Numbered from the stretch's first letter, positions 43,898 through 52,827 are shown. The stretch: 64,000 bases of DNA from Aliidongia sp035943795 (GCF_035943795.1 NZ_DASZBY010000066.1:71205-135204), one strand, 5' to 3'. A program made the numbers and translations. Notes: generated from the letters alone by a model not told the origin.

Positions 43898-45691
43898 CTA
43901 TACGAGCACCATCCCCTCCTCCGCGCCCGACGTGGTGCCAGGCCGATCTTCCGGTCCCAGCAGCATCTCGTTATGCGCCGCGCCCGACGGGATCATCGGG
44001 AAGCAATTCTCCGTCGGGTCGACCGCGACGTCGACGATGACCGGTCCCGGCGTCTCGATCATGCGCCGGATCGTATCGTCCAGGTCCGAGACGGCGCTGA
44101 CGCGCAGGCCGGTGGCACCGAACGCGTCGGCCAGCTTGACGAAGTCCGGCAGCGCCTCGGAATAGCTCTCCGAATAGCGCCCGCCATGGACCAGTTCCTG
44201 CCACTGACGGACCATGCCCATGTACTGGTTGTTGAGGATGAACACCTTCACCGGCAACCGGTACTGGGCCAGCGTCGACATCTCCTGGATGTTCATCAGG
44301 ATCGAGGCCTCGCCGGCAATGTCGATGACCAGCGCGTCTGGATGCGCGATCTGCACGCCCATCGCCGCCGGCAGGCCGTAGCCCATGGTGCCGAGCCCGC
44401 CCGAGGTCATCCAGCGGTTCGGCCCTTCGAACTTGAAGAACTGCGCCGCCCACATCTGATGCTGGCCGACCTCGGTCGTGACGTAGGTGTCGTAGCCCTG
44501 CGTCAGCGCATGCAGCCGCTCGATGGCATATTGCGGTTTGATGATCTTGGTCGTGTCCGAATAGGCCAGGCAATTGCGCGACCGGCGCCGGTCGATCTCG
44601 GCCCACCAGGGCGCGAGTGTCTTCGGATCCTTGCGATAGCCGCGCGCCTTCATCGTCGCGATCAGCGCCTTCAGACTGGCCGTCACGTCGCCGACGATGC
44701 CGATGTCGACCCGGACGTTCTTGTTGATCGAGGATGGGTCGATGTCGATCTGGATCTTCTTGGAATGGGGCGCGAAGGCGTTGATCCGGCCGGTCACCCG
44801 GTCGTCGAAGCGCGCGCCGATCGCCAGCATGACGTCGCTGTCATGCATGGCATGGTTCGCCTCGTAGGTCCCGTGCATGCCCAGCATGCCGAGGAACCGC
44901 GGATCCGATGCCGGCAGCGCGCCCAGGCCCATCAGGGTCAGCGTGCAGGGAAAGCCGGTCAACTCGACCAGTTCCGCCAGCAGCCGGCTCGCCTCCGGTC
45001 CGGAATTGATGATGCCGCCGCCGCCGTAGAGGATCGGCTTCTTGGCGCCCATCAGCAGCTGGGCCGCCGCCTCGATGCCTTCCGGCGCCGGCTCCATGCG
45101 CGGCCGATAGGTTTTGTGCTCGACTGCATCGGGCGAGGTATAGACGCCGGCGCCCACCAGGATGTCCTTGGGCAGGTCGATCACGACCGGACCCGGCCGG
45201 CCGCTGCGCGCGACGAAGAACGCCTCGTGCACCGTGCGGGCCAGCTTACCGATGTCCTTGACCAGGTAGTTATGCTTCGTGCACGGCCGGGTGATGCCGG
45301 TCGTGTCCGCCTCCTGGAACGCATCGTTGCCGATGAGATGGGTCGGCACCTGGCCGGTCAGGCAGACCACCGGGATCGAGTCCAGAAGCGCGTCGGTCAG
45401 GCCGGTCACGGCATTGGTGGCGCCGGGGCCGCTCGTCACCAGCACGACGCCGACCTTGCCGGTCGAGCGGGCATAGCCTTCCGCCGCATGAACCGCCGCC
45501 TGTTCGTGGCGCACCAGGATATGGCGAATCGAATTCTGCTGATAGAGTGCGTCGTAGAGCGGCAATACCGCGCCGCCGGGATAGCCGAAGATGACCTCGA
45601 CGCCCTGGTCTACGAGCGCCTTCAGCACGATTTCCGCGCCGTTCAGCGCGCGTGCTTCGGATCCCGTGGACGTCGTTCCGCCAGTCATCAT
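43898..45691 (-). CDS. ilvB: Acetolactate synthase large (catalytic) subunit
   Basis: A 597-residue ThDP-dependent enzyme. The N-terminal Pyr domain holds the catalytic Glu in VRHEQAAVHAAEGYARS. The central domain carries the FAD-binding loop region. The C-terminal ThDP motif is in GEASILMNIQEMSTLAQYRLPVKVFILNNQY. It forms acetolactate from two pyruvates. A GAGGAG site precedes ATG 45691; the next codon is also ATG (45688). A promoter candidate lies in the end of miaA. Confidence 0.96.
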   Translation of the reverse strand: MMTGGTTSTGSEARALNGAEIVLKALVDQGVEVIFGYPGGAVLPLYDALYQQNSIRHILVRHEQAAVHAAEGYARSTGKVGVVLVTSGPGATNAVTGLTDALLDSIPVVCLTGQVPTHLIGNDAFQEADTTGITRPCTKHNYLVKDIGKLARTVHEAFFVARSGRPGPVVIDLPKDILVGAGVYTSPDAVEHKTYRPRMEPAPEGIEAAAQLLMGAKKPILYGGGGIINSGPEASRLLAELVELTGFPCTLTLMGLGALPASDPRFLGMLGMHGTYEANHAMHDSDVMLAIGARFDDRVTGRINAFAPHSKKIQIDIDPSSINKNVRVDIGIVGDVTASLKALIATMKARGYRKDPKTLAPWWAEIDRRRSRNCLAYSDTTKIIKPQYAIERLHALTQGYDTYVTTEVGQHQMWAAQFFKFEGPNRWMTSGGLGTMGYGLPAAMGVQIAHPDALVIDIAGEASILMNIQEMSTLAQYRLPVKVFILNNQYMGMVRQWQELVHGGRYSESYSEALPDFVKLADAFGATGLRVSAVSDLDDTIRRMIETPGPVIVDVAVDPTENCFPMIPSGAAHNEMLLGPEDRPGTTSGAEEGMVLV

Positions 45692-45733
45692 ACAGCTCCT
45701 CGGACTTTGCCCCGCACCTTTGCAGGGATGCGG

Positions 45734-45763
45734 AAACTAGCGAGCGGAGATTGCGCGGGTCAA
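45734..45763 (-). promoter_or_regulatory. Candidate ilvB promoter
   Basis: On the minus strand TTGACC (45763-45758) and TAGTTT (45739-45734) lie 18 bp apart, with about 40 nt of leader before ilvB at 45691. The -35 box overlaps the last codons of miaA. The leader is too short for an amino-acid attenuator. Confidence 0.45.
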
Positions 45764-46686
45764 GTCCAATCGCGAATTTTCTGACAAACGGACGCATGTA
45801 AACTATGCGAAAGTTGCGTGTCTAAAATTTCAGCATCGGCTAACTGCCTGCGAAACCAGGTAAATTGGCGTTTGGCGTAGTTGCGCGTCGCCTGCTGCGC
45901 CGCGGCCGTCGCGGTCGCCAGATCCAGCTCGCCGGCCAGATGGCGCACCAGTTCCGGCACGCCGACCGCCTTGCAGATGGGCAGGTCGGGGGACAGGCCG
46001 CGCGCGATCAGCGCGGCCACCTCGTCCAGCGCACCGGCCGCGATCATCCCCTGCAGACGGCCGTCGCAGGCGGCATAGAGCGCGTCGCGCGGCGGCAGCA
46101 GTACGAACTGCCGGCTGTCGTAGCGCGGTACGTCTTGCGCCCCGGCCCGCTGCCAGTCGCCGAGCGTCCGCCCGGTCGCGGCAACCACTTCATAGGCGCG
46201 GACCAGCCGCTGGCTGTCGCCGGCCGGCAGGCGCCCGGCCGCGGCGGGATCGAGCCTTGCCAGTTCCACGCGGAATGCCTCACCACCGACCTCGCGGTGG
46301 CGCGCCCGGGCCGCTTCGCGCATGGCATCGGGAATTTCCGGCACCGCCGCGATGCCCTGCAGCAGCGTGCGGAGGTAAAGCCCAGTGCCGCCGACCACGA
46401 TCGGCAGGCGGCCCGCCCGATGGGCCGCCGCGATCTCGCCATGGGCCAGCGCCGCCCAGCGCGCGGCCGAACAAAGCTCGGCCCCGTCGAGAATTCCGTC
46501 GAGCCGATGGGGCGCCGCCGCCAGCGCCGCATCGTCGGGCCGCGCCGTCAGGATCCGCAGGTCGCGATAGACCTGCATGCTGTCGGCATTGATGATCGTG
46601 CCATCGAAGGCGCGTGCGATCCCCAGCGCCAGAGCGGATTTGCCGCTGGCCGTGGGACCGGCGACGATGATGAGCTTTCCGGACAT
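45760..46686 (-). CDS. miaA: tRNA dimethylallyltransferase
   Basis: A 308-residue enzyme that adds a dimethylallyl group to A37 of tRNAs reading UNN codons. P-loop VAGPTASGKSALALG is at residues 8-22. NADSMQVYRDLRI, VGGTGLYLR and RNYAKRQFTWFRRQ are MiaA signatures. Start at ATG 46686; a much longer open frame upstream belongs to shadows of serB. It is divergent from serB and in the same direction as ilvB. Confidence 0.96.
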   Translation of the reverse strand: MSGKLIIVAGPTASGKSALALGIARAFDGTIINADSMQVYRDLRILTARPDDAALAAAPHRLDGILDGAELCSAARWAALAHGEIAAAHRAGRLPIVVGGTGLYLRTLLQGIAAVPEIPDAMREAARARHREVGGEAFRVELARLDPAAAGRLPAGDSQRLVRAYEVVAATGRTLGDWQRAGAQDVPRYDSRQFVLLPPRDALYAACDGRLQGMIAAGALDEVAALIARGLSPDLPICKAVGVPELVRHLAGELDLATATAAAQQATRNYAKRQFTWFRRQLADAEILDTQLSHSLHASVCQKIRDWT

Positions 46687-46761
46687 GGTCGCAGCAATAC
46701 CAGGGTTGGCGGTCAGCGACGAGGCTGGACAGAACCCCGGCCGCCCGCGATAAGGGCGGCC

Positions 46762-47661
46762 ATGACCGACCATGTCCTGACCCTGATCGCCGCCGCCCGT
46801 GACGGCCTCGCCGCCGAGACCGTCGATGCCATCGCCGACGCTCTGCGGCACCTGGGCGCCGACGTCGGGCGACCGGACTGGCTCGCCCCCGGCACCGCCT
46901 GCGACGTACCCTTCGCCGAGTTGAACGACGACCAGGCCGATGCTGCCGCACGCGCATTGCTGGGCGATGCCCCGGTCGACGTGCTGGCCCAGCCCACGGC
47001 CGAGCGGCGCAAGCGGCTGCTGATCGCCGACATGGAATCGACGCTGATCGAGAACGAGATGCTCGACGAGCTGGCGGACTATGTCGGCAAGCGCCAGGAG
47101 ATCGCCCGGATCACCGCCCGCGCCATGAACGGCGAGCTGGATTTCCGCGGCGCGCTGGACGCCCGTGTCAAGCTGCTGGCCGGGCTCGGCGAGAACGTAC
47201 TCGATGAGAGCGCCAAGCTGATCCGCTACATGCCGGGTGCCCGGGCGTTGGTCGCGACCATGCAGGCGAACGGCGCCCGGACCGCGATCGTGTCGGGCGG
47301 CTTCCGCTGCTACACCGCGCTCGTCGCGCGCGAATTGGGCGTCGATCGGGAATTCGGCAACATGCTGGAGGTGAAGCGCGGCAAGTTGACCGGCCGGGTC
47401 GTGCCCCCGGTGCTGGGCCGCGAGGCAAAGCTCGAGACCCTGGTCCGGCTCGCGGCCGAGGCGTCGCTGCCGCTCGCGGCCACGCTCGCGACCGGTGACG
47501 GCGCCAACGATCTCGACATGATCGGCGCGGCCGGCCTGGGCGTAGCCTTCCGCGCCAAGCCGATCGTGGCGGGCAAGGCGAAATGGCGCATCACATACGG
47601 CGACCTGACGGCCCTGCTCTATGCCCAGGGCTATCGCGCCGGCGAGATCGTCGCGGCCTGA
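46762..47661 (+). CDS. serB: Phosphoserine phosphatase with a DxE active-site motif
   Basis: A 299-residue HAD-superfamily phosphatase, the last step of serine synthesis. Residues 1-80 form an ACT-like N-terminal domain. The catalytic motif I reads ADMESTLI: nucleophile Asp90, then Glu92 where most SerB proteins have the second Asp. Motif II Ser is in AIVSGGF, and motif III/IV in ATGDGANDLDMI. Start at ATG 46762, 75 bp from the divergent miaA start. The Glu might still act as the general acid. Confidence 0.93.
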   Translation: MTDHVLTLIAAARDGLAAETVDAIADALRHLGADVGRPDWLAPGTACDVPFAELNDDQADAAARALLGDAPVDVLAQPTAERRKRLLIADMESTLIENEMLDELADYVGKRQEIARITARAMNGELDFRGALDARVKLLAGLGENVLDESAKLIRYMPGARALVATMQANGARTAIVSGGFRCYTALVARELGVDREFGNMLEVKRGKLTGRVVPPVLGREAKLETLVRLAAEASLPLAATLATGDGANDLDMIGAAGLGVAFRAKPIVAGKAKWRITYGDLTALLYAQGYRAGEIVAA

Positions 47662-47679
47662 CCCCGTTGCACCGCCCTC

Positions 47680-47703
47680 CCGACCTTCCCACATGAAGGT
47701 CGG
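47680..47703 (+). repeat. Stem-loop between serB and the DUF2076 gene
   Basis: CCGACCTTC (47680-47688) and GAAGGTCGG (47695-47703) are perfect 9-bp arms around a 6-nt loop. No T-run follows on the plus strand. It may be a weak terminator of serB or part of the leader of the next gene, whose start is 52 bp downstream. Confidence 0.5.
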
Positions 47704-47754
47704 TGCGATCGCGCGCGGTTCCGCGGCCCGCGCCTCGCCGATGGAGGATCTGTC

Positions 47755-48495
47755 ATGACGCCCGAAGAACGGCAATTGCTGAACGGCCTTGCGGATCGTA
47801 TCCGCAACGCCCCCGCTCAGCAGAAGGACGAGGAGGCGGTCGCCTTGATCCGCGACCTTGTCCAGGCCCGCCCCGACACGAGCTATATCCTGGCGCAGAC
47901 CACGCTGATGCAGGATTTCGCCCTGCGCTCGGCTCAGGCCCAGATCGCCGATCTGCAACGCCAGCTGGCCGACGCCAAGCAGACCGCGCCCGCGTCCGGC
48001 GGCAGCTTCCTCGGCGGCCTGTTCGGTGGCAGCCCCAGCGTGCCGGCGGCCGGCAGCGTGCCCCCTGCCAACCCCTGGGCCCGTCCGGCCCAACCCTACG
48101 CGCAGCCGGCCTATACCCAGCCGGTCTATGCCGCCCCGGTGCTGCAGCCGAGCCAGACCTCGGGCTTCCTGCAGAGCGCCGCCCAGACCGCGGTCGGCGT
48201 GGCCGGCGGCATGCTGCTGTTCGAGGGCATGGAATCCCTGTTCTCCGGCCATCACGGCGGCTGGGGCGGCTATGGCGGCGGCCCCTGGGGCGGCGGCGGT
48301 TTCGGCGGGGGCTATGGCCCGACCGAGAACATCACCGAGGTCGTCAACAACAATTATTACGATGCGCCCGGCGGCGGCCAGCAGCAGACCGACTTCACCC
48401 AGGACCCCGCAAACCTGCAGGACGACGGTTTCACCGATGCGAGCTTCGACGACGGAGGCAGCGATTTCGGCGGCAACGACGACCAGTCGATCTGA
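47755..48495 (+). CDS. DUF2076 domain protein with Gly/Pro-rich low-complexity region
   Basis: A 246-residue protein with the DUF2076 N-terminal helical region (MTPEERQLLNGLADRIRN... DEEAVALIRDLV, residues 1-80) that ends in a coiled heptad region. A Gly/Ala/Pro-rich linker and a Gly/Tyr repeat (HHGGWGGYGGGPWGGGG, about 155-190) follow, ending in an acidic Asp/Ser-rich tail. Function is unknown; the family is common in alphaproteobacteria and may be linked to the periplasmic or membrane-associated face. It is a lone gene between serB and the convergent DUF1178 gene. Confidence 0.8.
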   Translation: MTPEERQLLNGLADRIRNAPAQQKDEEAVALIRDLVQARPDTSYILAQTTLMQDFALRSAQAQIADLQRQLADAKQTAPASGGSFLGGLFGGSPSVPAAGSVPPANPWARPAQPYAQPAYTQPVYAAPVLQPSQTSGFLQSAAQTAVGVAGGMLLFEGMESLFSGHHGGWGGYGGGPWGGGGFGGGYGPTENITEVVNNNYYDAPGGGQQQTDFTQDPANLQDDGFTDASFDDGGSDFGGNDDQSI

Positions 48496-48519
48496 TCACG
48501 GGAGCCTGGGCCGGACGCC

Positions 48520-48924
48520 CTACGAATCCGCCAGCGGCATCCAGGGCAGCCGACCGATCTCGATGCCCTCGTCGGCCAGTTCCTCGGCTTCGTCTTCGGT
48601 CGCCTGACCGTAGATGCCGCGCTGCTCGGTCTCGCCGTAATGGATCTTGCGGGCTTCCTCGGCGAAGCGGTCGCCGACGTTCTCGTGGCTTTCCTCGACC
48701 ACCTTGCGCAGCGTGCGCAGCAGCGTGATCGCCTGGGCCGGGTCGGGCAGGTTATTCGATTTGCGGCCGACCGCAGGTGCCATCAGCGCACGATCGACCT
48801 GCTTGTCGCCGCACACGGGACAGGCGATTTCCTGGGCCGACTGCTGGGCCTCGAACGCGTCGCTGTTGCGGAACCAGCCTTCGAACCTATGGTCGGACGG
48901 GCAGCGCAGTTCGTAGAGGATCAT
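48520..48924 (-). CDS. DUF1178 family protein
   Basis: A 134-residue small protein of the DUF1178 family, in which an N-terminal zinc-ribbon-like segment (YELRCPSDHRFEGWFRNSD and IACPVCGDKQVDRALMAP) is followed by an acidic helix. Start at ATG 48924; an earlier ATG at 48963 would lie at the divergent methyltransferase start. In alphaproteobacteria this gene usually follows comF-grxC-nitrilase in one operon. Here it is separated by a methyltransferase on the other strand. Function is unknown. Confidence 0.85.
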   Translation of the reverse strand: MILYELRCPSDHRFEGWFRNSDAFEAQQSAQEIACPVCGDKQVDRALMAPAVGRKSNNLPDPAQAITLLRTLRKVVEESHENVGDRFAEEARKIHYGETEQRGIYGQATEDEAEELADEGIEIGRLPWMPLADS

Positions 48925-48962
48925 CGGATGTGCATGAGCTTCGGGTGGGACGGGGGCAGGCA

Positions 48963-49502
48963 ATGAGCGATCCGCTGGGCGTGCCGTCGCCGTGGGTGCG
49001 CCGGTTCGCCCATCTGGTGGAAAAGGGCGGCGCGGTGCTGGACCTGGCGGCCGGGGCCGGGCGCCATGCGCGCTTCTTCGCCGGGCGCGGCCATCCAGTC
49101 ACGGCGGTCGACCACAACCTCGACGGCATGGCGGATCTGGCGGCGGACGGACCGGTCGCGCGGATCCGGGCCGATCTGGAAGACGGCAGCCCGTGGCCGC
49201 TCGGAGACCGGCAGTTCGCCGGCATCGTCGTCACCAACTACCTGCACCGGCCGCTGCTGCCGATCCTGGCGGACGCGCTGACGCCGGGCGGCGTGCTGAT
49301 CTACGAGACCTTCGCGGTCGGCCAGGGCGAGTTCGGCCGACCCAGCTCCGAGAATTACCTGCTGCGGCCGAACGAACTGATCCGGGTGTTCGGTCCATTG
49401 CTCACGGTCGTCGGTTTCGAGCATGGCATCGACTACGCGCCCAATCCCAAGGCGGTGCAGCGCCTGGCAGCGGTCAAGGGACGCGATCTCGTACCGCTGT
49501 GA
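48963..49502 (+). CDS. Class I SAM-dependent methyltransferase
   Basis: A 179-residue small methyltransferase. Motif I is VLDLAAGAGRHARFF (about residues 26-40). Further motifs are VTAVDHNLDGM and the post-I acidic DGSPWPLGDRQFAGIVVTNYLHRPLLPIL. Start at ATG 48963; a longer frame starts upstream but overlaps the DUF1178 gene. It is divergent from DUF1178 with 38 bp between starts and convergent with the nitrilase gene. Substrate unknown. Confidence 0.85.
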   Translation: MSDPLGVPSPWVRRFAHLVEKGGAVLDLAAGAGRHARFFAGRGHPVTAVDHNLDGMADLAADGPVARIRADLEDGSPWPLGDRQFAGIVVTNYLHRPLLPILADALTPGGVLIYETFAVGQGEFGRPSSENYLLRPNELIRVFGPLLTVVGFEHGIDYAPNPKAVQRLAAVKGRDLVPL

Positions 49503-49508
49503 CATGGG

Positions 49509-50345
49509 TCAGGCCAGTCGGGGCGGCGCGAACGGGCGGTCGTGCTGCAGCGACGGCACCATCCGGCGTGCTTCGGCGATGCGGCCCAGATCGAGCTCGG
49601 CGGTGACGATGCCGACCGCCTCGCCGCCATCGGCCAGCACCTCGCCCCAGGGATCGACGATGAGCGAGTGGCCATAGGTCTTGCGGCCCTCGGCGTGGGT
49701 GCCGGTCTGGGCCGGCGCCAGCACGAAGCAGCCGGTTTCGATCGCCCGCGCACGCAGCAGGGTGTGCCAGTGGGCGCGGCCCGTCGCGACCGCGAAGGCC
49801 GACGGGATGGTCAGGATCTCGGCGCCGGCCTGGGCCAGCGCGCGGTAGAGTGCGGGAAAGCGCAGGTCGTAGCAGACGGTCAGGCCGACGCGGGCGAACG
49901 GCGTCTCAACCACGACCGTCGCCTCGCCGGGCCGGAACTGTGAGGATTCCCGATAGCTCTCGCCGCCGGCCAGGTCGACGTCGAACATGTGGATCTTGTC
50001 GTAGCGCGCGGCGATGCCGCCGTCGGGCGCGAACAGGTAGGACCGGTTGGCGAGCCGGTCTTCGTCGGGCAGCTTGACCGCCATCGAGCCGGCGAGCAGC
50101 CAGGCGCCGGTCTCGCGCGCCAGCTCGGCGAAGAAGCTGATCGCGTGCGGGTTCGCCTCGTCCTCGGCCTTGGCGAATTTCGGCTCGCGCTTGGGCTCCA
50201 GCATGACCGCCACTTCCGGCGTCAGGATGAAGCCCGCTCCGGCGTCGCGGGCCCGGCGCGTCATGTCGCCGATGGTCTGGAGATTGGGGTCGACCTCGCG
50301 GCCGGCGGAGATCTGCAGGCAGGCGACTGTGATACGATCGACCAT
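49509..50345 (-). CDS. Carbon-nitrogen hydrolase (Nit1/amidase type)
   Basis: A 278-residue cytoplasmic nitrilase-superfamily amidase. The catalytic triad is Glu44 (LTPEVAVML region), Lys117 (YDKIHMFDVDL) and Cys158 (TVCYDLRFPALYRAL). GRAHWHTLLRARAIETGCFV is the conserved core. Related Nit1 enzymes hydrolyse deaminated glutathione, which would fit its neighbour glutaredoxin. Start at ATG 50345, 23 bp after the grxC stop in transcription order. Confidence 0.9.
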   Translation of the reverse strand: MVDRITVACLQISAGREVDPNLQTIGDMTRRARDAGAGFILTPEVAVMLEPKREPKFAKAEDEANPHAISFFAELARETGAWLLAGSMAVKLPDEDRLANRSYLFAPDGGIAARYDKIHMFDVDLAGGESYRESSQFRPGEATVVVETPFARVGLTVCYDLRFPALYRALAQAGAEILTIPSAFAVATGRAHWHTLLRARAIETGCFVLAPAQTGTHAEGRKTYGHSLIVDPWGEVLADGGEAVGIVTAELDLGRIAEARRMVPSLQHDRPFAPPRLA

Positions 50346-50368
50346 GAGGTCTCCGTCCGGTTCGAGGC

Positions 50369-50626
50369 TCAGGAAGCGAGCTTGGCGTCGAGTTGGCCGG
50401 CGCGATCCATCGCATAGAGATCGTCGCAGCCGCCGATATGCTCGCCGTTGATGAAGATCTGCGGCACCGAGGTGCGGCCGCCGGCGCGGCTCAGCATCTC
50501 GTCGCGCCGCGCGGGTTCCTCCATCACGTCGATATTCACGTACTCGACGCCCTTCTTGCCCAGCAAGGACTTGGCGCGGGCGCAATAGGGACAGAACATC
50601 GTCGAATAGACTTCCACCTGGGCCAC
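50369..50626 (-). CDS. grxC: Glutaredoxin 3
   Basis: An 85-residue glutaredoxin with active site CPYC (MFCPYCARAK) at residues about 12-15 and the glutathione-binding TSVPQIFINGEHIGG. Start at GTG 50626, with a GGAGAG site five bases upstream. Because comF is frameshifted, the frame of grxC stays open far upstream into the comF reading frame; I take that as a side effect and keep the family-length start. It is between nitrilase and comF. Confidence 0.93.
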   Translation of the reverse strand: MAQVEVYSTMFCPYCARAKSLLGKKGVEYVNIDVMEEPARRDEMLSRAGGRTSVPQIFINGEHIGGCDDLYAMDRAGQLDAKLAS

Positions 50627-50709
50627 AGGGACTCTCCGGGAAATAATAAGGTCTCTTGCGATATAGGCGAGATCGGGCGCCGTTGCCAGTGACTGCAGCC
50701 TTGCAAGTC

Positions 50710-51517
50710 TCAAGGGGCCGCCCCGCCCGGCAGGCGCATTGCGCGGGCCAGGGTCAGCACGTCGACCTCGGTCGCACCGGCGCGCTTCAGCACGCGGGCG
50801 CAGGCCTCGATCGTGGCGCCGGTGGTCAGCACGTCGTCGACCAGCAGGATGCGTTTGCCGGCAACCGCCACGCCCGGTTTTACGGCGAAAGCGCCGCGCA
50901 CGTTTTCGGCGCGCTGCAGGCGCGACAGGTGGCCTTGGCTGCGGGTGCGCCGCCGGCGGACCAGCAATTCGGGGGGCGAAGCGCGGGGCAGTGGCAGCGC
51001 GCGGCGTCCAGGCCGCAACCGCGGCCTGGGCCAACAGGGCCGACTGGTTGAAGCGGCGGCGGAACAGCCGGGTCCAATGCAGCGGCACCGGCGCCACCAG
51101 GTCGGCCGTCGCCAGCAGTTCCGCCCCGCTGCGGGCGAGCCATTGGCCGAAGGCGGGCATGCCGTGCAGCCGGTCGGCATGCTTGAACGCGAGGATCAGC
51201 CGGCGCGAATGATCGTCATAGGCAAAGACCGCGCGCGCCCGGCCATAGGGCGGCGGATAGGCGACGCATTGCGCGCATTCGGCGCCCAGGCCCGCATCAT
51301 AGGGAAATGGCAGGCCGCAGCAGGCGCAGCACGGCGGACCCAGAAAGCTGATGTTCTGCCAACAGGCGGCGCATAGCGCGCCCTGGGTCTCGACGGCCCC
51401 GCCGCACGACAGGCAGCGCGGCGGCAGCAGCGCGTCCAGCACCATCCGGCCGGCCGCGACCAGCCGGCGCCGGGTGCCCTCGAACCGGGCGGGATCGACC
51501 GCATCGTCGAGATCCAT
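50710..51517 (-). pseudogene. comF: comF-like phosphoribosyltransferase, frameshifted
   Basis: ComF homologue read in two frames. The first frame from ATG 51517 has the N-terminal zinc ribbon (CLSCGG, CAACW, CCACCGLPF, CAQC) and then LHWTRLFRRRFNQSALLAQAAVAA. Near 50990-51040 the reading frame must change by one base to reach the second frame, which carries LPRASPPELLVRRRRTRSQGHLSRLQ and the PRPP motif ILLVDDVLTTGATIEAC. The shift is equivalent to one extra or two missing bases. It could be a sequencing error or a genuine decay. Normally the gene serves DNA uptake or nucleotide salvage. Confidence 0.85.
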
Positions 51518-51618
51518 GGAAGCTTGCTTCGGTTGCCTCAGCCATCCCCACTCTGCGCGGGACCGCCCGCGCGGGCAAGCTTGGCAGCGGGGGACCGGGC
51601 GGTTCATAGTCCGCCGCC

Positions 51619-52521
51619 ATGAGCGACGACATCATCATCTTCGACCGCGCGGCCGTGCGCCGCCACCGCGAACGGTCGGCACTGTTTCCGGGCGACACCC
51701 GCTTCCTGCATCGCGCCGTCCAGGAACGGCTGATCGACCGGCTGAACGACGTTCGCCACCGCTTTGCCCGGGTGCTCGACCTCGGCGTCGGCGACGGCGG
51801 CCTCGCCGCCCTGCTGGCCGAGGCGGGCCAGGCGCCCGACATCGTCTCGTTCGACCCGGCCTGGCGCTTCGCCCGGCAGCAGCCGATGGGTGTAGTCGGC
51901 GAGGCGGAGGCGCTGCCGTTCCGCGCGGCGAGCTTCGACCTGGTCGTCAGCGCGCTGGGGCTGCATTGGACCAACGACCTGCCGGGTGCGCTGCTGCAGC
52001 TGCGCCACATCCTCAAACCGGATGGGCTGCTGCTGGCGACACTCTATGGCGGCCGCACGCTCTGGGAGTTGCAGGAAGTGCTGATGCAGGCCGAGATCGA
52101 GGTCGCCGGCGGCGCCGCGCCGCGCGTCTCGCCCTTCGCCGACGTGCCCGACTGCGGCGCGTTGCTACAGCGTGCGGGGCTGGCCCTGCCGGTGGTCGAC
52201 AGCGAGACCCTGACCGTCACCTATCCGCACCTGTTCGCGCTGATGCAGGACCTGCGCGCCATGGGCGAGACCAATGCGCAGGCGGCCCGCCAGCGCGGCG
52301 GCTCACGGCGCGCCCTGTTCCTGCGCGCGGCAGAGATCTATCGAGAGCGGTTCGGCGACGCCGATGGCCGGGTTCCCGCGACCTTTCAGCTGATCAACCT
52401 GACCGGCTGGGCGCCTGCCGCCAGCCAGCAACAACCACTGAAACGCGGCAGCGCCACGGCGCGCCTCGCCGACGCGCTGGGCACGGAAGAACGACCGGCC
52501 GGCGACGCGGTGCCGCACTGA
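51619..52521 (+). CDS. SAM-dependent methyltransferase (BioC/NDUFAF5-like)
   Basis: A 300-residue protein with FDRAAVRRHRERSA at the N-terminus, a hallmark of the alphaproteobacterial relatives of the complex I assembly factor NDUFAF5. Motif I is VLDLGVGDGGLAALLAEAG. GEAEALPFRAASFDLVVSALGLHWTNDLPGAL follows, then ILKPDGLLLATLYGG. Start at ATG 51619. It is divergent from the comF gene with 101 bp between. Role either in biotin/fatty-acid or complex I maturation; not decided here. Confidence 0.85.
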   Translation: MSDDIIIFDRAAVRRHRERSALFPGDTRFLHRAVQERLIDRLNDVRHRFARVLDLGVGDGGLAALLAEAGQAPDIVSFDPAWRFARQQPMGVVGEAEALPFRAASFDLVVSALGLHWTNDLPGALLQLRHILKPDGLLLATLYGGRTLWELQEVLMQAEIEVAGGAAPRVSPFADVPDCGALLQRAGLALPVVDSETLTVTYPHLFALMQDLRAMGETNAQAARQRGGSRRALFLRAAEIYRERFGDADGRVPATFQLINLTGWAPAASQQQPLKRGSATARLADALGTEERPAGDAVPH

Positions 52522-52614
52522 TCGCTGGTGCCGAACCGCACCAACCCCTCCCGCAAGCGGTAGAGGGAAGGATCGCCGGCCGATGAACGGTAAATCGAAG
52601 TATCGACCAGGCGC

Positions 52615-52827
52615 CTAGAGGTGCCACATGTCGGCGGCGGTGGGCGCCATCACGAGCGGCTGGGCCGCCTCGGTCGCGACCGGGGCCGGTTCGGCCGGGT
52701 CGGCCGCAACACCGCGGTGCCACAGTTCGGCCATGCCGATCATCGCAATCGCCAGGACGGCGAAGGCGGCGGCGCGGGCGAAGGCGGGCAGCGGGGCGGC
52801 AACCGCGGAAATCATCGTGCTCATCAT
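52615..52827 (-). CDS. Small single-helix membrane protein (tentative)
   Basis: A 70-residue candidate starting at ATG 52827 (MMSTMISAVAAPLPAFARAA). A GGAG site lies seven bases upstream. One transmembrane helix (ARAAAFAVLAIAMIGMAEL, about 17-35) is followed by an Ala/Pro-rich tail. No motif. It lies between the methyltransferase and a LysR gene with nothing else in that 440-bp stretch. Ribosome-binding site and hydrophobic pattern favour a real gene, but it is short. Confidence 0.45.
   Translation of the reverse strand: MMSTMISAVAAPLPAFARAAAFAVLAIAMIGMAELWHRGVAADPAEPAPVATEAAQPLVMAPTAADMWHL

Noticed and set aside
46687..48255. Upstream extension of the miaA open frame
   Set aside because: It runs antisense to serB and the DUF2076 gene, and the MiaA P-loop follows directly after ATG 46686.
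52544..52568. CTCCCGCAAGCGGTAGAGGG as a dispersed repeat or terminator
   Set aside because: The stem is interrupted and no T-run follows; without a second copy in the window I cannot call it a repeat.
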